A DNA stretch of 64,000 nt. It comes from Aquabacterium sp. A7-Y (GTDB lineage Bacteria; Pseudomonadota; Gammaproteobacteria; Burkholderiales; Burkholderiaceae_C). Every line of letters starts with the position of its first letter. Position 1 is the first letter of the stretch. Below the pieces are notes generated by a model. That model was not told the origin of the DNA, did not search any database, and saw nothing but the letters and a program-made list of their open reading frames with translations. Shown piece after piece: positions 1 through 9,043 of this stretch. The stretch is from positions 1 to 64,000 of the forward strand of contig NZ_JAPFBW010000003.1 in assembly GCF_026153205.1 (NCBI RefSeq), in the 5' to 3' direction. Position numbers and translations under genes: made by a program.

Positions 1-1117
1 GCGTGAGGACCACCTGGGCGGTGTCGGACCAGCTGGCCCAGGCCTCGTCGCCCCAGGCAAGCGCATCGTCGGCGTGGCGTTGGACGTGGCCCTGGCTGAC
101 CTTGAGCACGGCGCCGCTGGGCAGCTGGAGGTGGTAGACCGTGTAGCTGCCGAAATAGGAGAGTGCCTTGACGCTGCCGCGCACGAGGTTGTGCTCGCCC
201 TCCGGCCGGCTGCGTGACAGGCGGATCTTCTCGGGGCGCAGCGCCACCGTGACCGGCATGCCGGCGCTGCCGGTGATGCCGTGGCCGACATGGTGGCGGC
301 AGTCCCGGCACTCGATCACGACGTGGTCGGGCTCGTCCTCGACCAGGGTGCCTTCCATCAGGTTGACGTTGCCGATGAAGTCGGCAACGAAACGGGTGGC
401 GGGTGTCTCGTAGATCTGGGCCGGTTCGCCGACCTGCAGCAAGCGACCCTCGCTCATCACCGCGATGCGCGAGGCCATGGTCATCGCCTCTTCCTGGTCG
501 TGCGTGACCATCACGCAGGTCACGCCGACCTGCTCGATGATGTTGACCAGTTCGATCTGGGTCGCCTCGCGCAGCTTGCGGTCGAGCGCGCCGAGCGGCT
601 CGTCGAGCAGCAGCAACGCCGGTCGCTTGGCCAGACTGCGCGCCAGCGCGACCCGCTGCTGCTGGCCGCCGGAGAGCTGGTGGGGCTTGCGGCGCGCGTA
701 GGCCGACAGCTGCACCAGCTTCAGCATCGCCTCGACCCGCTCGGCCACGTCGTGGCGTGGCAGGCCGTCGCGCCTGAGGCCGAAGGCGATGTTGTCCCAA
801 ACGTTCAGGTGAGGGAAGAGCGCATAGGACTGGAACATCATGTTGATGGGCCGCTCGTAGGGTGGCAGCTGGTCCAGCGCCTGGCCGTCCAGCAGGATGC
901 GTCCGGCGTCCGGCGTCTCGAAACCGGCCAGCATGCGCAGCAGCGTCGTCTTGCCGCAGCCCGAAGAGCCCAGCAGCGCGAAGATCTCGCCCTTGGCGAT
1001 GTCCAGGCTCACCTGGTCGACCGCCTTGAGCGCGCCGAAGCGCTTGACGACGTTCTCAATGCGCAAGTAGGCGCCCGGGGCCGGCCCGACGGCCGGCAGC
1101 TTCGCAAGGGCTGTCAT
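1..1117 (-). CDS. potG: polyamine ABC transporter ATP-binding protein (partial, 3' end off window)
   Basis: ATPase subunit of a putrescine-type ABC importer, acting on the cytoplasmic face of the inner membrane. Reading 372 residues from the ATG at 1117: Walker A GSSGCGKT is at about 50-57, the signature LSGGQQQ near 147, then LLLLDEP as Walker B. The last ~130 residues have the usual TOBE-type extension. E. coli PotG is 377 residues, so only a few C-terminal codons lie beyond the left edge. It starts 34 bp after potF in a minus-strand operon. The permease genes are presumably outside the window. The pairing with PotF and the polyamine-degradation genes supports polyamine rather than another substrate. 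Confidence 0.9.
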   Translation of the reverse strand, partial: MTALAKLPAVGPAPGAYLRIENVVKRFGALKAVDQVSLDIAKGEIFALLGSSGCGKTTLLRMLAGFETPDAGRILLDGQALDQLPPYERPINMMFQSYALFPHLNVWDNIAFGLRRDGLPRHDVAERVEAMLKLVQLSAYARRKPHQLSGGQQQRVALARSLAKRPALLLLDEPLGALDRKLREATQIELVNIIEQVGVTCVMVTHDQEEAMTMASRIAVMSEGRLLQVGEPAQIYETPATRFVADFIGNVNLMEGTLVEDEPDHVVIECRDCRHHVGHGITGSAGMPVTVALRPEKIRLSRSRPEGEHNLVRGSVKALSYFGSYTVYHLQLPSGAVLKVSQGHVQRHADDALAWGDEAWASWSDTAQVVLT

Positions 1118-1151
1118 GCCCCCTCCCATGGGTGTCGTGCCGCCGGCTGGA

Positions 1152-2279
1152 TCACAGGCCGGTCTTGAATGAGGTGTACAGCCGCGTCACGGTGCGCCGG
1201 ATGTCGTTGCTCAGCGCGTCGGGCGCGCTCATCCTTTTCATGACCTCGTCGCTCGGGAACACGGTGGGATTGCTCGCCACCTCGGGCTTGACCAGGGCGC
1301 GCGACTCCTTGTTGGGGTTGGCGTAGAAGACGCTGTTGGTGAGGCCTGCGTGCACCTCGGGCTTCAGGATGTAGTTGATGAACTTGTGGGCGTTGCCGGG
1401 ATGCGGCGCGTCGGCCGGGATCACCATCACGTCAAAAAACAGCAGGCCCCCGCTCTTGGGAATCAGCGCCTCGATCTTCTGGCCGGTGCGGCCGTCGATG
1501 GCGCGCTGCCGGGCGATGTTGATGTCGCCGGACCAGCCCAGCGCAAGGCAGATCGAGCCGTTGGCCATGTCGTTGATATAACCCGAGGAGCTGAACAAGG
1601 TCACGTAGGGCCGGATGCTCTTGAGCAGCGGTGCCACCGCCTGGTAGTCGGACTGGTTTTTGCTGTAGGCCGGCTTGCCGAGGTAGTGCAGCGCGGCCGG
1701 CACCACCTCGCTGGCCGAGTCGAGGAAGCTGACGCCGCAGGACTTCAGCTTGGCGATGTACTCGGGCTTGAACACCAGGTCCCAGGCGTTCTCCGGCATC
1801 GGCGTGCTGCCGAGCGCGGCCTTGACCTTGTCGACGTTGATGCCCACGGTCGTGAAGCCCCACAGCCAGTTGACCTGGTACTGGTTGCCCGGGTCGAGCT
1901 TGGCGAGCTGGGCCTGCAGCGCCGGGTCGAGGTTCTTGTAGTTGGGGATGCGGCTTCTGTCGATCTTCTGCAAGAGGCCGCCGTCGGCCTGCAGCTTGGC
2001 CCAGTAGGAGGAGGGCACGACGATGTCGTAGCCCGTCTTGCCGGCCACCAGCTTGGCGTGCACGATCTCGTTGTTGTCGAAGTTGTCGTAGCGGACCTTG
2101 ATGCCGGTCTCCTTCTCGAAGTTGGCCAGCGTGTCGGGGGCGATGTAGTTCGACCAGTTGTAGACGTTGAGCACCTTCTCCTCGTCCTGCGCGCGGGCGG
2201 GGCCCGCGAGCAGCAGGGCGCCGGCGCCCAGGAGGCCGAACGCGGCGGCAGCCAGGCGGTTCAGGGAACAAGTCCTCAT
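1152..2279 (-). CDS. potF: periplasmic putrescine/polyamine-binding protein
   Basis: Solute receptor of the polyamine ABC importer, 375 residues. A Sec signal peptide covers residues 1-30 (hydrophobic core, AxA before the mature start). The mature protein opens with the PotD/PotF-family phrase LNVYNWSNYIAPDTL, followed by ETGIKV and YDIVVPSSYW. The ATG at 2279 directly precedes the signal peptide. It lies 60 bp downstream of the SpuC-like aminotransferase gene and 34 bp upstream of potG, consistent with one operon. Whether it prefers putrescine (PotF/SpuD) or spermidine (SpuE) cannot be decided from sequence alone. Confidence 0.92.
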   Translation of the reverse strand: MRTCSLNRLAAAAFGLLGAGALLLAGPARAQDEEKVLNVYNWSNYIAPDTLANFEKETGIKVRYDNFDNNEIVHAKLVAGKTGYDIVVPSSYWAKLQADGGLLQKIDRSRIPNYKNLDPALQAQLAKLDPGNQYQVNWLWGFTTVGINVDKVKAALGSTPMPENAWDLVFKPEYIAKLKSCGVSFLDSASEVVPAALHYLGKPAYSKNQSDYQAVAPLLKSIRPYVTLFSSSGYINDMANGSICLALGWSGDINIARQRAIDGRTGQKIEALIPKSGGLLFFDVMVIPADAPHPGNAHKFINYILKPEVHAGLTNSVFYANPNKESRALVKPEVASNPTVFPSDEVMKRMSAPDALSNDIRRTVTRLYTSFKTGL

Positions 2280-2339
2280 CTTCGATCCTCCGTGTCGGTC
2301 AGTCGTCGGTTCCAGGTCCTTCAGCGCGGGAAAGGGGTG

Positions 2340-3743
2340 TCACCACCAGGCCTTCTCCCTCAGTTCGGCCCAGGTCTGATCGAGGCAGTGGGTGATCAGC
2401 CGGCCCATGTCGTCGATCTGCTCGAGGGTGATCACGAGCGGCGGCGCGACGATCATGCGGTCGCCCACCGCACGCATGATCAGTCCGCTGGCGAAGCAGT
2501 GCGCGCGGCACAGCATGCCCACCTGCTGCTCCTCGGGGAAGGGCGTGGCGCTGGCCTTGTCCTTGACCAGCTGCAGCGCCCCCATCAGGCCGCAGGTCTC
2601 GGCATCACCCACCAGCGGGTGCTCCTTCAGGCGTTCGTAGAGCTTTGCAAGATGCGGGCCGGTTTCCTCGCGCACGCGCTCGACCAGGCCCAGCTGCCGC
2701 ATCAGCCGGAGGTTGGCGACCGCGACCGCGCAGGCCACCGGGTGGCCGGAGTAGGTGTAGCCGTGCTCGAACTCGCCACCCTGCTCGATCAGCACGCGCG
2801 CGACGCGCTCGCCCACCATCACGCCGCCGAGCGGCACATAACCCGAACTGACGCCCTTGGCGAAGGTCATCAGGTCGGGGCGGCTGCCGAAACGCTCGCA
2901 GCCGAACCAGTGCCCGGTGCGCCCGAAGCCGCAGATCACCTCGTCGCTGACCAGCAGAACGTCGTAGCGGTCGCAGATGCGCTGCACCTCGGGCCAATAG
3001 GTCTCGGGCGGGATGATCACGCCGCCGGCGCCCTGCACCGGTTCACCGATGAAGGCCGCGACCCGCTCGGCGCCCACCTCCAGGATCTTCTGCTCCAGCC
3101 AGCCGGCGGCCTCCAGCCCGAACTCCTCGCGGCTGCGGCCGCGTCCGAGCTGCCACCAGAAGGGCTGCTCGATGTGCACGATGCCGGGGATGGGCAGGCC
3201 GCCTTGCGCGTGCATCGCGCTCATGCCGCCCAGCGAGGCACCGGCCAGTGTGGAGCCGTGGTAGGCGTTGCGGCGGCTGATGATCACCTGGCGCTCGGGC
3301 TGGCCCAGCAGGTCCCAGTAGCGGCGCACCATGCGCACCACGGTGTCGTTGCCCTCCGAGCCCGATCCCGAGAAGAAGACATGGCGGAACTGCGGCGGCG
3401 TGAGCTCGGCGAGCAGTTCGGCCAGTTCGATCGCCGGCGGCGTGGTGGTCTGGAAAAAGCTGTTGTAGAAGGGCAGCTCGCTCATCTGCCGGGTGGCCGC
3501 CTCGATCAGCGCGGGCTGGCCGTAGCCGACGTTGACGCACCACAGGCCGCTCATCGCGTCCAGGATCTTGTGGCCGTCACTGTCCCAGACGTAGATGTTG
3601 TCGCCCCGCGTGATGATGCGCGAGCCCTTGCGGGCCAGGGCCTGGAAGTCGGTGAAGGGATGCAGGAAATGGGCCGCGTCGGCGGCCTGCCAGTCCTGGG
3701 TGCTGCGCTCGGCAACGGCCAGGGGCGGGTGTACAGCATTCAT
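2340..3743 (-). CDS. spuC: putrescine--pyruvate aminotransferase (SpuC-like, class III PLP)
   Basis: Transfers the amino group of putrescine or a related diamine to pyruvate in the cytoplasm, giving 4-aminobutanal and alanine. The chosen start is the ATG at 3743 (MNAVHPPLAV), preceded by GGGAG at 6 nt. A longer open frame to 5153 is only an unclosed frame through puuA. The protein is 467 residues, normal for the family. Landmarks: ILDAMSGLWCVNVGYG, SGSGSEGNDTV, the cofactor aspartate in LLVSDEVICGFGRTG, and the PLP lysine at about K296 in FAKGVSSGYVPLGG. These match Pseudomonas SpuC better than generic omega-transaminases. It sits 38 bp after puuA. Confidence 0.88.
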   Translation of the reverse strand: MNAVHPPLAVAERSTQDWQAADAAHFLHPFTDFQALARKGSRIITRGDNIYVWDSDGHKILDAMSGLWCVNVGYGQPALIEAATRQMSELPFYNSFFQTTTPPAIELAELLAELTPPQFRHVFFSGSGSEGNDTVVRMVRRYWDLLGQPERQVIISRRNAYHGSTLAGASLGGMSAMHAQGGLPIPGIVHIEQPFWWQLGRGRSREEFGLEAAGWLEQKILEVGAERVAAFIGEPVQGAGGVIIPPETYWPEVQRICDRYDVLLVSDEVICGFGRTGHWFGCERFGSRPDLMTFAKGVSSGYVPLGGVMVGERVARVLIEQGGEFEHGYTYSGHPVACAVAVANLRLMRQLGLVERVREETGPHLAKLYERLKEHPLVGDAETCGLMGALQLVKDKASATPFPEEQQVGMLCRAHCFASGLIMRAVGDRMIVAPPLVITLEQIDDMGRLITHCLDQTWAELREKAWW

Positions 3744-3781
3744 GCAAGTCTCCCGGAATGTGGTGAAGCCACGCGCGCCGC

Positions 3782-5149
3782 TCAGACGTGCAGCAGCAGG
3801 TGCTCGCGCTCCCAGGGCGAGATCACCTTCATGAACTCTTCGTGCTCGATCTCCTTCACCTCGGTATAGACGGTGATGAACTCCTGGCCCAGCACTTCGT
3901 GAAGGTCGGGTTCCTCTTTCAGGCGGTGCAGCGCCTCGCTGAGGCTGCGCGGCAGGCCGTATTCGCCGAGGTAGGCGTCGCCGCGGCACTCCGGCGTGGG
4001 CTCGATGCGGTGCTTGATGCCCAGCCAGCCGCAGGCCAAGGTCGCGGCCAGCGCGACATAGGGATTGGCGTCGGCGCCGATGACGCGGTTCTCGATGCGC
4101 CGGGCCGACGGATTGGCCACCGGCGAGCGGATGCCCACGGTGCGGTTGTCGGTGCCCCACTGGATGTTGATCGGCGCCGCGGTCGAGCGTGCCAGGCGGC
4201 GGTAGGAGTTGACATAGGGCGCGAACAGCGCCATGGCGGCTGGCACGTACCGCTGCAGTCCGCCGATGTACCAGTAGAACTCCTGCGAGGGGCTGCCATC
4301 GGCCTTGCTGAAGAGGTTGCGGCCGGTGGCCTTGTCGACCAGGCTCTGGTGCACATGCATCGCGCTGCCCGGCTCGTTGGCCATGGGCTTGGCCATGAAG
4401 GTCGCGTACATCTCGTGGCGCAGCGCCGTCTCGCGGATGGTGCGCTTGAAGAAAAACACCTCGTCGGCCAGCTGCAGCGGGTGGTCGTGGAAGAAGTTGA
4501 TCTCCATCTGGCCGGCGCCCACCTCGTGGATCAGCGTATCCACGTTCAGCTCCATCTGCTGGCAGTAGTCGTAGATGTCCTCGAACAGCGGGTCGAACTC
4601 GTTGACGGCGTCGATCGAATAGGCCTGACGCGAGGTCTCGGCCCGGCCGCTGCGGCCGCGCGGTGGCTTGAGCGGCTGGTTGGGGTCGGTGCTGCGCTCG
4701 ATCAGGTAGAACTCCAGCTCGGGCGCCACCACCGGCAGCCAGCCCTCGGCGTCGAACAGCGAGCAGATGCGCCGCAGCACCGAGCGGGGCGCATAGGGAA
4801 TCAGCCGACCCTCGCGGTCGAAGCAGTCGTGGATCACCTGGGCGGTCGGGTCCACCGCCCAGGGCACGATGCGGACCGTGGTGGGGTCGGGCTGCAGGTG
4901 CATGTCCCGATCGGTCGGGGTGATGACGTCGTAGTAGGGGCCCTGCTCGGGAAATTCGCCGGTCACGCCGATCGCGACAATCGCCTCGGGCAGGCGCATG
5001 CCGCGGTCCTCGGTGAACTTCTCGCGCGGCAGGATCTTGCCGCGCGCGACGCCGGTGAGGTCCGGCACCAGGCACTCGATCTCGGTGACCCGGCGCTGGT
5101 TGAGCCACTGTTCCAGCTCGCTGAACGTGAAGTTGTCTCGAACCACCAT
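3782..5149 (-). CDS. puuA: gamma-glutamylputrescine synthetase (glutamine synthetase family)
   Basis: First enzyme of the gamma-glutamylated putrescine route: ligates glutamate to putrescine with ATP. The 455-residue protein is glutamine-synthetase-like throughout, with the metal/glutamate site APELEFYLI, the segment AGQMEINFFHDH, the ATP-site AMHVHQSLVD, and NRTVGIRSPVANPSARRIE near the C-terminal third. It is shorter and more divergent than the assimilatory GlnA, and the neighbours puuB and puuD make the polyamine role clear. The ATG at 5149 follows an 82-bp gap after puuD. The alternative, another gamma-glutamyl-amine ligase of the same family, is less likely here. Confidence 0.88.
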   Translation of the reverse strand: MVVRDNFTFSELEQWLNQRRVTEIECLVPDLTGVARGKILPREKFTEDRGMRLPEAIVAIGVTGEFPEQGPYYDVITPTDRDMHLQPDPTTVRIVPWAVDPTAQVIHDCFDREGRLIPYAPRSVLRRICSLFDAEGWLPVVAPELEFYLIERSTDPNQPLKPPRGRSGRAETSRQAYSIDAVNEFDPLFEDIYDYCQQMELNVDTLIHEVGAGQMEINFFHDHPLQLADEVFFFKRTIRETALRHEMYATFMAKPMANEPGSAMHVHQSLVDKATGRNLFSKADGSPSQEFYWYIGGLQRYVPAAMALFAPYVNSYRRLARSTAAPINIQWGTDNRTVGIRSPVANPSARRIENRVIGADANPYVALAATLACGWLGIKHRIEPTPECRGDAYLGEYGLPRSLSEALHRLKEEPDLHEVLGQEFITVYTEVKEIEHEEFMKVISPWEREHLLLHV

Positions 5150-5231
5150 ACATCCCCGCTTTGTCCGTGGCGGGGCAGGCCCGCCGTGTTGACCAGACTG
5201 TCGCTCGACCGAAAGGCAGGTCGAGGCGGCG

Positions 5232-6017
5232 CTAGGTCTTGGGATCGCGGTGACGGTCGCGCCAGGCGTGGCAGGCCGCGCCGAAGGCCTTGAACAGCTT
5301 GAGCGAGACCGGGTTGTCCTGGGCCTGCCACTCCGGGTGCCATTGCACGAAGAGGTTGAAGCCCGGCGCCCGGGGATTGGAGAAGGCCTCGATCAGGCCG
5401 TCGGGCGCAGTCGCCTCCACGCGCAGCCCCTCGGCGAGGCGCTTGATGCCCTGCCCATGCAGGCTGTTGACCTCGAACTCCTTTTGCCCCAGCAGGGCGT
5501 CCAGCACCCCGCCGGCCTCCACCTTCACGGGGTGGGCGAAACCATATTGCACCTCCACCGGATCCTCGTCGCGGGAGCGGTGGTCGTGTTTGTCCGGCTG
5601 CTCCTGCAGCGCCTGGTGCAGCGAGCCGCCCAGCGCGACATTGGCTTCCTGCAGGCCGCGGCAGATCGCAAACAACGGCAGGCCGCGCTCGAGCGCCGCC
5701 GGAATCAGCGCCAGCGTCCAGGCGTCGCGCCCTGGGTCCAGTGGTAGGCGGCTGTCGTGCACTTCCTCGCCGAAGTGACTTGGGTGCACGTTGGAGACCG
5801 AGCCGGTCAGCAGCACGCCGTCGGCCAGCGCCAGCAGCTGTTCCAGCTCGGCCGCCTCGCCCGAGGGCACGACGAGAGGCAGGCAGCCGGCCAGTCGGAC
5901 GGCATCGACATACTTCTTGCCCGCGACGTGGAAGGCGTGGTGGCCGAGCCACTTGTTGCAGGCGGGGACCAGGACCACCGGCAGGGGGCGCTGGCTGGGA
6001 GCGAGAGTGAAGGTCAT
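5232..6017 (-). CDS. puuD: gamma-glutamyl-GABA hydrolase (class I amidotransferase-like)
   Basis: Releases GABA from gamma-glutamyl-GABA at the end of the Puu pathway. 261 residues, the family size. The nucleophile C119 lies in LFAICRGLQE, followed by the GGSLHQ element typical of PuuD, and H227 and E229 in WHPEW complete the triad. The ATG at 6017 is followed by MTFTLAPSQR and the buried strand PVVLVPACNKW. Upstream there is a 136-bp gap to puuB that could hold an internal promoter, though nothing convincing was seen. The aldehyde dehydrogenase (PuuC) that should act before this step is not in the window. Confidence 0.88.
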   Translation of the reverse strand: MTFTLAPSQRPLPVVLVPACNKWLGHHAFHVAGKKYVDAVRLAGCLPLVVPSGEAAELEQLLALADGVLLTGSVSNVHPSHFGEEVHDSRLPLDPGRDAWTLALIPAALERGLPLFAICRGLQEANVALGGSLHQALQEQPDKHDHRSRDEDPVEVQYGFAHPVKVEAGGVLDALLGQKEFEVNSLHGQGIKRLAEGLRVEATAPDGLIEAFSNPRAPGFNLFVQWHPEWQAQDNPVSLKLFKAFGAACHAWRDRHRDPKT

Positions 6018-6153
6018 AAGCTTGCTGCGTGAACCCGGTCTTTCGACACGACGCCCTGGGCTGGAGGAGGTGCGCGCGGGACCGCGCAGCTCGGTGCAAT
6101 GAGTGTGCCAAACGGCATGCGTCTGTCAATCGCGTTGCGCCCCAGCGGCGCGC

Positions 6154-7476
6154 TCACAGCAGGTCCCTGAGCCGGTAGTAGCTCATTGCCAGCACCAGGG
6201 CCGGCGTGCGCAACCAGGCCCCGCCGGGAAACGACCTGTGCCTGAGGCGCGCGAACACATCGAAGCGTGTCGCGTCGCCGCTGATGGCCTCGGCCACGAG
6301 CTTCCCGGCCAGGCCGGTCAGTGCCAGCCCGTGGCCTGAGAAACCTTGCAGGTAGTAGATGTTGTGTGCGCCGCCCTGCGGGCCTGCACCGTCCAGGGGC
6401 ACCCGCCCGAAATCGGGTGCGCGGTTCATCGAGATGTCGACGAAGCCGCCCCAGGCGTATGCCACGCCGGCATCCCTGAGCTGCGGGAAGCTGTCGACCA
6501 AGCGGCGGCGCAGCCGCGCGGCCATGCGTCGGGGTGTCACGGTGCTGTAGCTGACGCCGCCGCCGAAGACGACACGGCCGTCCGGCGTCGGGCGGAAGTA
6601 GTCCAGCACGAAGTCGGTCGTGCAGGCGGCCGAGCGCGACGGGATCAGGGCGTCGATACGCTCCTGCGGCAGCCGCTCGGTGGCGACGAGGTAGGTACCG
6701 ACGGGCATGATGCGTCGCGCCAGCTCGGGCACCAGGCCGCGCAGATAAACGTTGCCCGCCAGCAGCACGTGGTCCGCCAGCACCCGCCCTTGCGGCGTTT
6801 GCAGCGTGACGACGCGGCCGGGCACGAGCCGTTGCACCGGCGTGTCCTCGTACAGGCGCACACCCAGACCGGCAGCCGCCCGGGCCAGGCCCAGGCAGTA
6901 CCTGAGCGGGTGCAGGTGCCCCGAGCGCGGGTCGTGCACACCGCTGTGGAAGCGCGGGCTGGCGATCCAGCGCGGCAGTTCGGTGCTCGCAATCCAGTCG
7001 GTGGTGTAGCCATAGACCTGCGCCATGTGCTCCTGGCCGGCGCGCAGGGCGCGCGCCTTGCGGGCGTTGACGGCCAGGCTGAGGAAACCCGCCTGCCAGT
7101 CGCAAGCGATGCCGAAGCTTTCGCGGCGCCGGTGGATCAGGTCGATCGCTTCCAGCGTCATGTCCCAGACACGCCTTGCGTCGGCGAATCCCAGCTGGGC
7201 CTCGATGGTCGATGGCTCGCAGGCCAGCCCGGCAATCACCTGGCCGCCGTTGCGCCCTGAAGCGCCCCAGCCCAGCTGCCGCGCTTCGAGCAGCGCGACC
7301 GAGAAGCCGCGCTCGGCCAGCTCGATGGCGGCCGACAGCCCGGCCAGCCCGCCGCCGACGACGGCGACATCCACCTGGGTCTCGCCCTGAAGCGGTGGAT
7401 GGCGGGCCTCGCGCGGCGCGGTCGCCGCGTAGTAGGAGTGGCGCGTCAAGTCCCGGTCGGCGCGGTCCCAAGGCAT
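6154..7476 (-). CDS. puuB: gamma-glutamylputrescine oxidase (FAD-dependent)
   Basis: Oxidises gamma-glutamylputrescine to the aldehyde with release of ammonia and hydrogen peroxide. The 440-residue DAO-family flavoprotein has an N-terminal Rossmann FAD site (VDVAVVGGGLAGLSAAIELA, GxGxxG at 41-46). Further landmarks are LGWGASGRNGGQV, where DAO enzymes often carry the flavin contact, and GFSGHGLALTGLAGKLVAEA near the C-terminus, as in PuuB and related amine oxidases. The start at 7476 (MPWDRADRDL) gives the usual leader with an HSYYAAT element. It is 51 bp downstream of the second aminotransferase in the same operon. Confidence 0.87.
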   Translation of the reverse strand: MPWDRADRDLTRHSYYAATAPREARHPPLQGETQVDVAVVGGGLAGLSAAIELAERGFSVALLEARQLGWGASGRNGGQVIAGLACEPSTIEAQLGFADARRVWDMTLEAIDLIHRRRESFGIACDWQAGFLSLAVNARKARALRAGQEHMAQVYGYTTDWIASTELPRWIASPRFHSGVHDPRSGHLHPLRYCLGLARAAAGLGVRLYEDTPVQRLVPGRVVTLQTPQGRVLADHVLLAGNVYLRGLVPELARRIMPVGTYLVATERLPQERIDALIPSRSAACTTDFVLDYFRPTPDGRVVFGGGVSYSTVTPRRMAARLRRRLVDSFPQLRDAGVAYAWGGFVDISMNRAPDFGRVPLDGAGPQGGAHNIYYLQGFSGHGLALTGLAGKLVAEAISGDATRFDVFARLRHRSFPGGAWLRTPALVLAMSYYRLRDLL

Positions 7477-7527
7477 CCGGTGCTCGCCAGGCAGGTCCTG
7501 CTGGGTGAGAGGGGAATGGGGCGCGCG

Positions 7528-8838
7528 TCAGGCCGCGCGTTTGAGCGCCTCGCCGATGGTGCCCACCAGCCGGTCGATGTGCTGCTTCTCGATGATCAGC
7601 GGCGGCGACAGCGCGATGGTGTCGCCGGTGGTGCGGATCAGCACGCCGCTTTCCCAGCAGTCCAGGAAGATCGAGAAGGCGCGTTTGCCCGGCTCGCCGG
7701 GCAGCGGGGCCAGCTCGATGCCACCGACCAGACCGATGTTGCGCACGTCGATCACGTGCGGCAAGCCCTTGAGCGAATGCACCGCGTCGGCGAAGTAGGC
7801 CGCCAGCTCTCCCTGGCCGCGTGTCAGCAGGCCTTCGGCCTCGTAGGTGTCCAGGGTACCGAGCGCCGCGGCGCAGGCCAGCGGGTGGGCCGAGTAGGTG
7901 TAGCCGTGGAAAAACTCGATCAGATGCTCGGGGCCGTTCATGAAGGCGTCGTGGACGGCCTGCTGCGCGAACACTGCGCCCATCGGCACGCAGCCGTTGG
8001 TGATCCCCTTGGCGACCGTCATCAGGTCGGGCGTGACGCCGAAATGGCTGGCCGCGAACGGTGCGCCGAGGCGGCCGAAACCGGTGATGACCTCGTCGAA
8101 GATCAAGAGGATGCCGTGCTTGTCACAGATCTCGCGCAGCCGCTGCAGATACCCTTGCGGCGGGATCAGCACCCCGGTCGAGCCGGCCACCGGTTCGACG
8201 ATGACGGCCGCGATGGTGGAGGCGTCGTGCAGCGCGATCAGACGCTCCAGGTCGTCGGCGAGCTCGGCGCCGTACGCGGGCTGCCCGCGCGAGAAGGCGT
8301 TGCGTTGCAGATCGTGGGTGTGTCGGATGTGGTCGACGCCGGCCAGCAGGGCGCCGAACATTTTTCGGTTGGCCACCATGCCGCCGACCGAGACGCCGCC
8401 GAAGTTGACACCGTGATAGCCGCGCTCGCGGCCGATCAGCCGGGTGCGCTGGCCTTCGCCACGCACGCGGTGGTAGGCGATCGCCATCTTGAGCGCGGTC
8501 TCGACGGCCTCCGAGCCGGAGTTCGTATAGAAAACCTTGTTCAGCCCGGGCGGCGTCAGCTTGACGAGGCGCTCCGCCAGCTCGAAAGCCTGCGGGTGGC
8601 CCATCTGGAAGGGCGGCGCGTAGTCGAGCTCGGCCGCCTGGCGCTGGATCGCCTCGACGATGCGAGGGCGGGCGTGGCCGGCGTTGACGCACCACAGCCC
8701 CGCGATGCCGTCCAGGATCTGGCGGCCCTCGGGGGTCCAGAAATGCATGCCTTCGGCACGTGCCAGCAGTCGCGGGGACTTCTTGAACTGGCGGTTGGCG
8801 GTGAAGGGCATCCAGTAGGCGTCGAGGTCTTGGTGCAT
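7528..8838 (-). CDS. omega-amino acid--pyruvate aminotransferase (class III PLP)
   Basis: Transaminates an omega-amino acid or diamine (beta-alanine, GABA or a polyamine breakdown product) with pyruvate. The start is set at the ATG at 8838 (MHQDLDAYWMPFTANRQF), because WMPF-ANR-F is the conserved family N-terminus. An in-frame ATG at 8931 would add 31 unsupported residues. 436 residues. Key motifs: TNSGSEAVETALKMA, IGRERGYHGVNFGG, the cofactor aspartate in LLIFDEVITGFGRLG, and the PLP lysine at about K277 in VAKGITNGCVPMGAV. It is the first gene of the polyamine operon and diverges from an Lrp-type regulator 197 bp away. The exact substrate is unresolved. Confidence 0.85.
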   Translation of the reverse strand: MHQDLDAYWMPFTANRQFKKSPRLLARAEGMHFWTPEGRQILDGIAGLWCVNAGHARPRIVEAIQRQAAELDYAPPFQMGHPQAFELAERLVKLTPPGLNKVFYTNSGSEAVETALKMAIAYHRVRGEGQRTRLIGRERGYHGVNFGGVSVGGMVANRKMFGALLAGVDHIRHTHDLQRNAFSRGQPAYGAELADDLERLIALHDASTIAAVIVEPVAGSTGVLIPPQGYLQRLREICDKHGILLIFDEVITGFGRLGAPFAASHFGVTPDLMTVAKGITNGCVPMGAVFAQQAVHDAFMNGPEHLIEFFHGYTYSAHPLACAAALGTLDTYEAEGLLTRGQGELAAYFADAVHSLKGLPHVIDVRNIGLVGGIELAPLPGEPGKRAFSIFLDCWESGVLIRTTGDTIALSPPLIIEKQHIDRLVGTIGEALKRAA

Positions 8839-9002
8839 GGTGTTCCGGTGGCGGGCGATGGACGGTGGCGGGGCAGGGCAGGGCGCTCGGCGGCCCGGCT
8901 GCAACTGCTTCTGCAGGGTCGTGCTCGGCATGGCTCAGTCTAGGCGCCGCGCGCCGCAATGGGGTTGCGCATTGGAGGGGGCAGGCGCCAGGCCCTCGAA
9001 TA

Positions 9003-9043
9003 TCATGCGAAAAACCGCTACGCCTCTGAAATTTCATGCGAAA
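9003..9043. repeat. direct repeat TCATGCGAAA around the Lrp/AsnC start
   Basis: The 10-mer TCATGCGAAA occurs at 9003-9012 and again at 9034-9043, 31 bp apart, about three helical turns. The second copy contains the ATG of the Lrp/AsnC gene. Same-face spacing in the divergent region between regulator and operon suggests an autoregulatory binding site. Lrp-family proteins bind as multimers to phased sites, but no consensus was checked. Confidence 0.35.

Noticed and set aside
1350-3869. 839-codon plus-strand open frame opposite potF and spuC
   Set aside because: Pure antisense frame in GC-rich DNA. The translation is His/Gly/Arg/Asp-rich without any domain, and the real genes are on the minus strand.
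2340-5153. possible fusion protein covering puuA and spuC in one frame
   Set aside because: The N-terminal half is an out-of-frame reading of puuA. The aminotransferase has its own ATG with a good ribosome-binding site at 3743.
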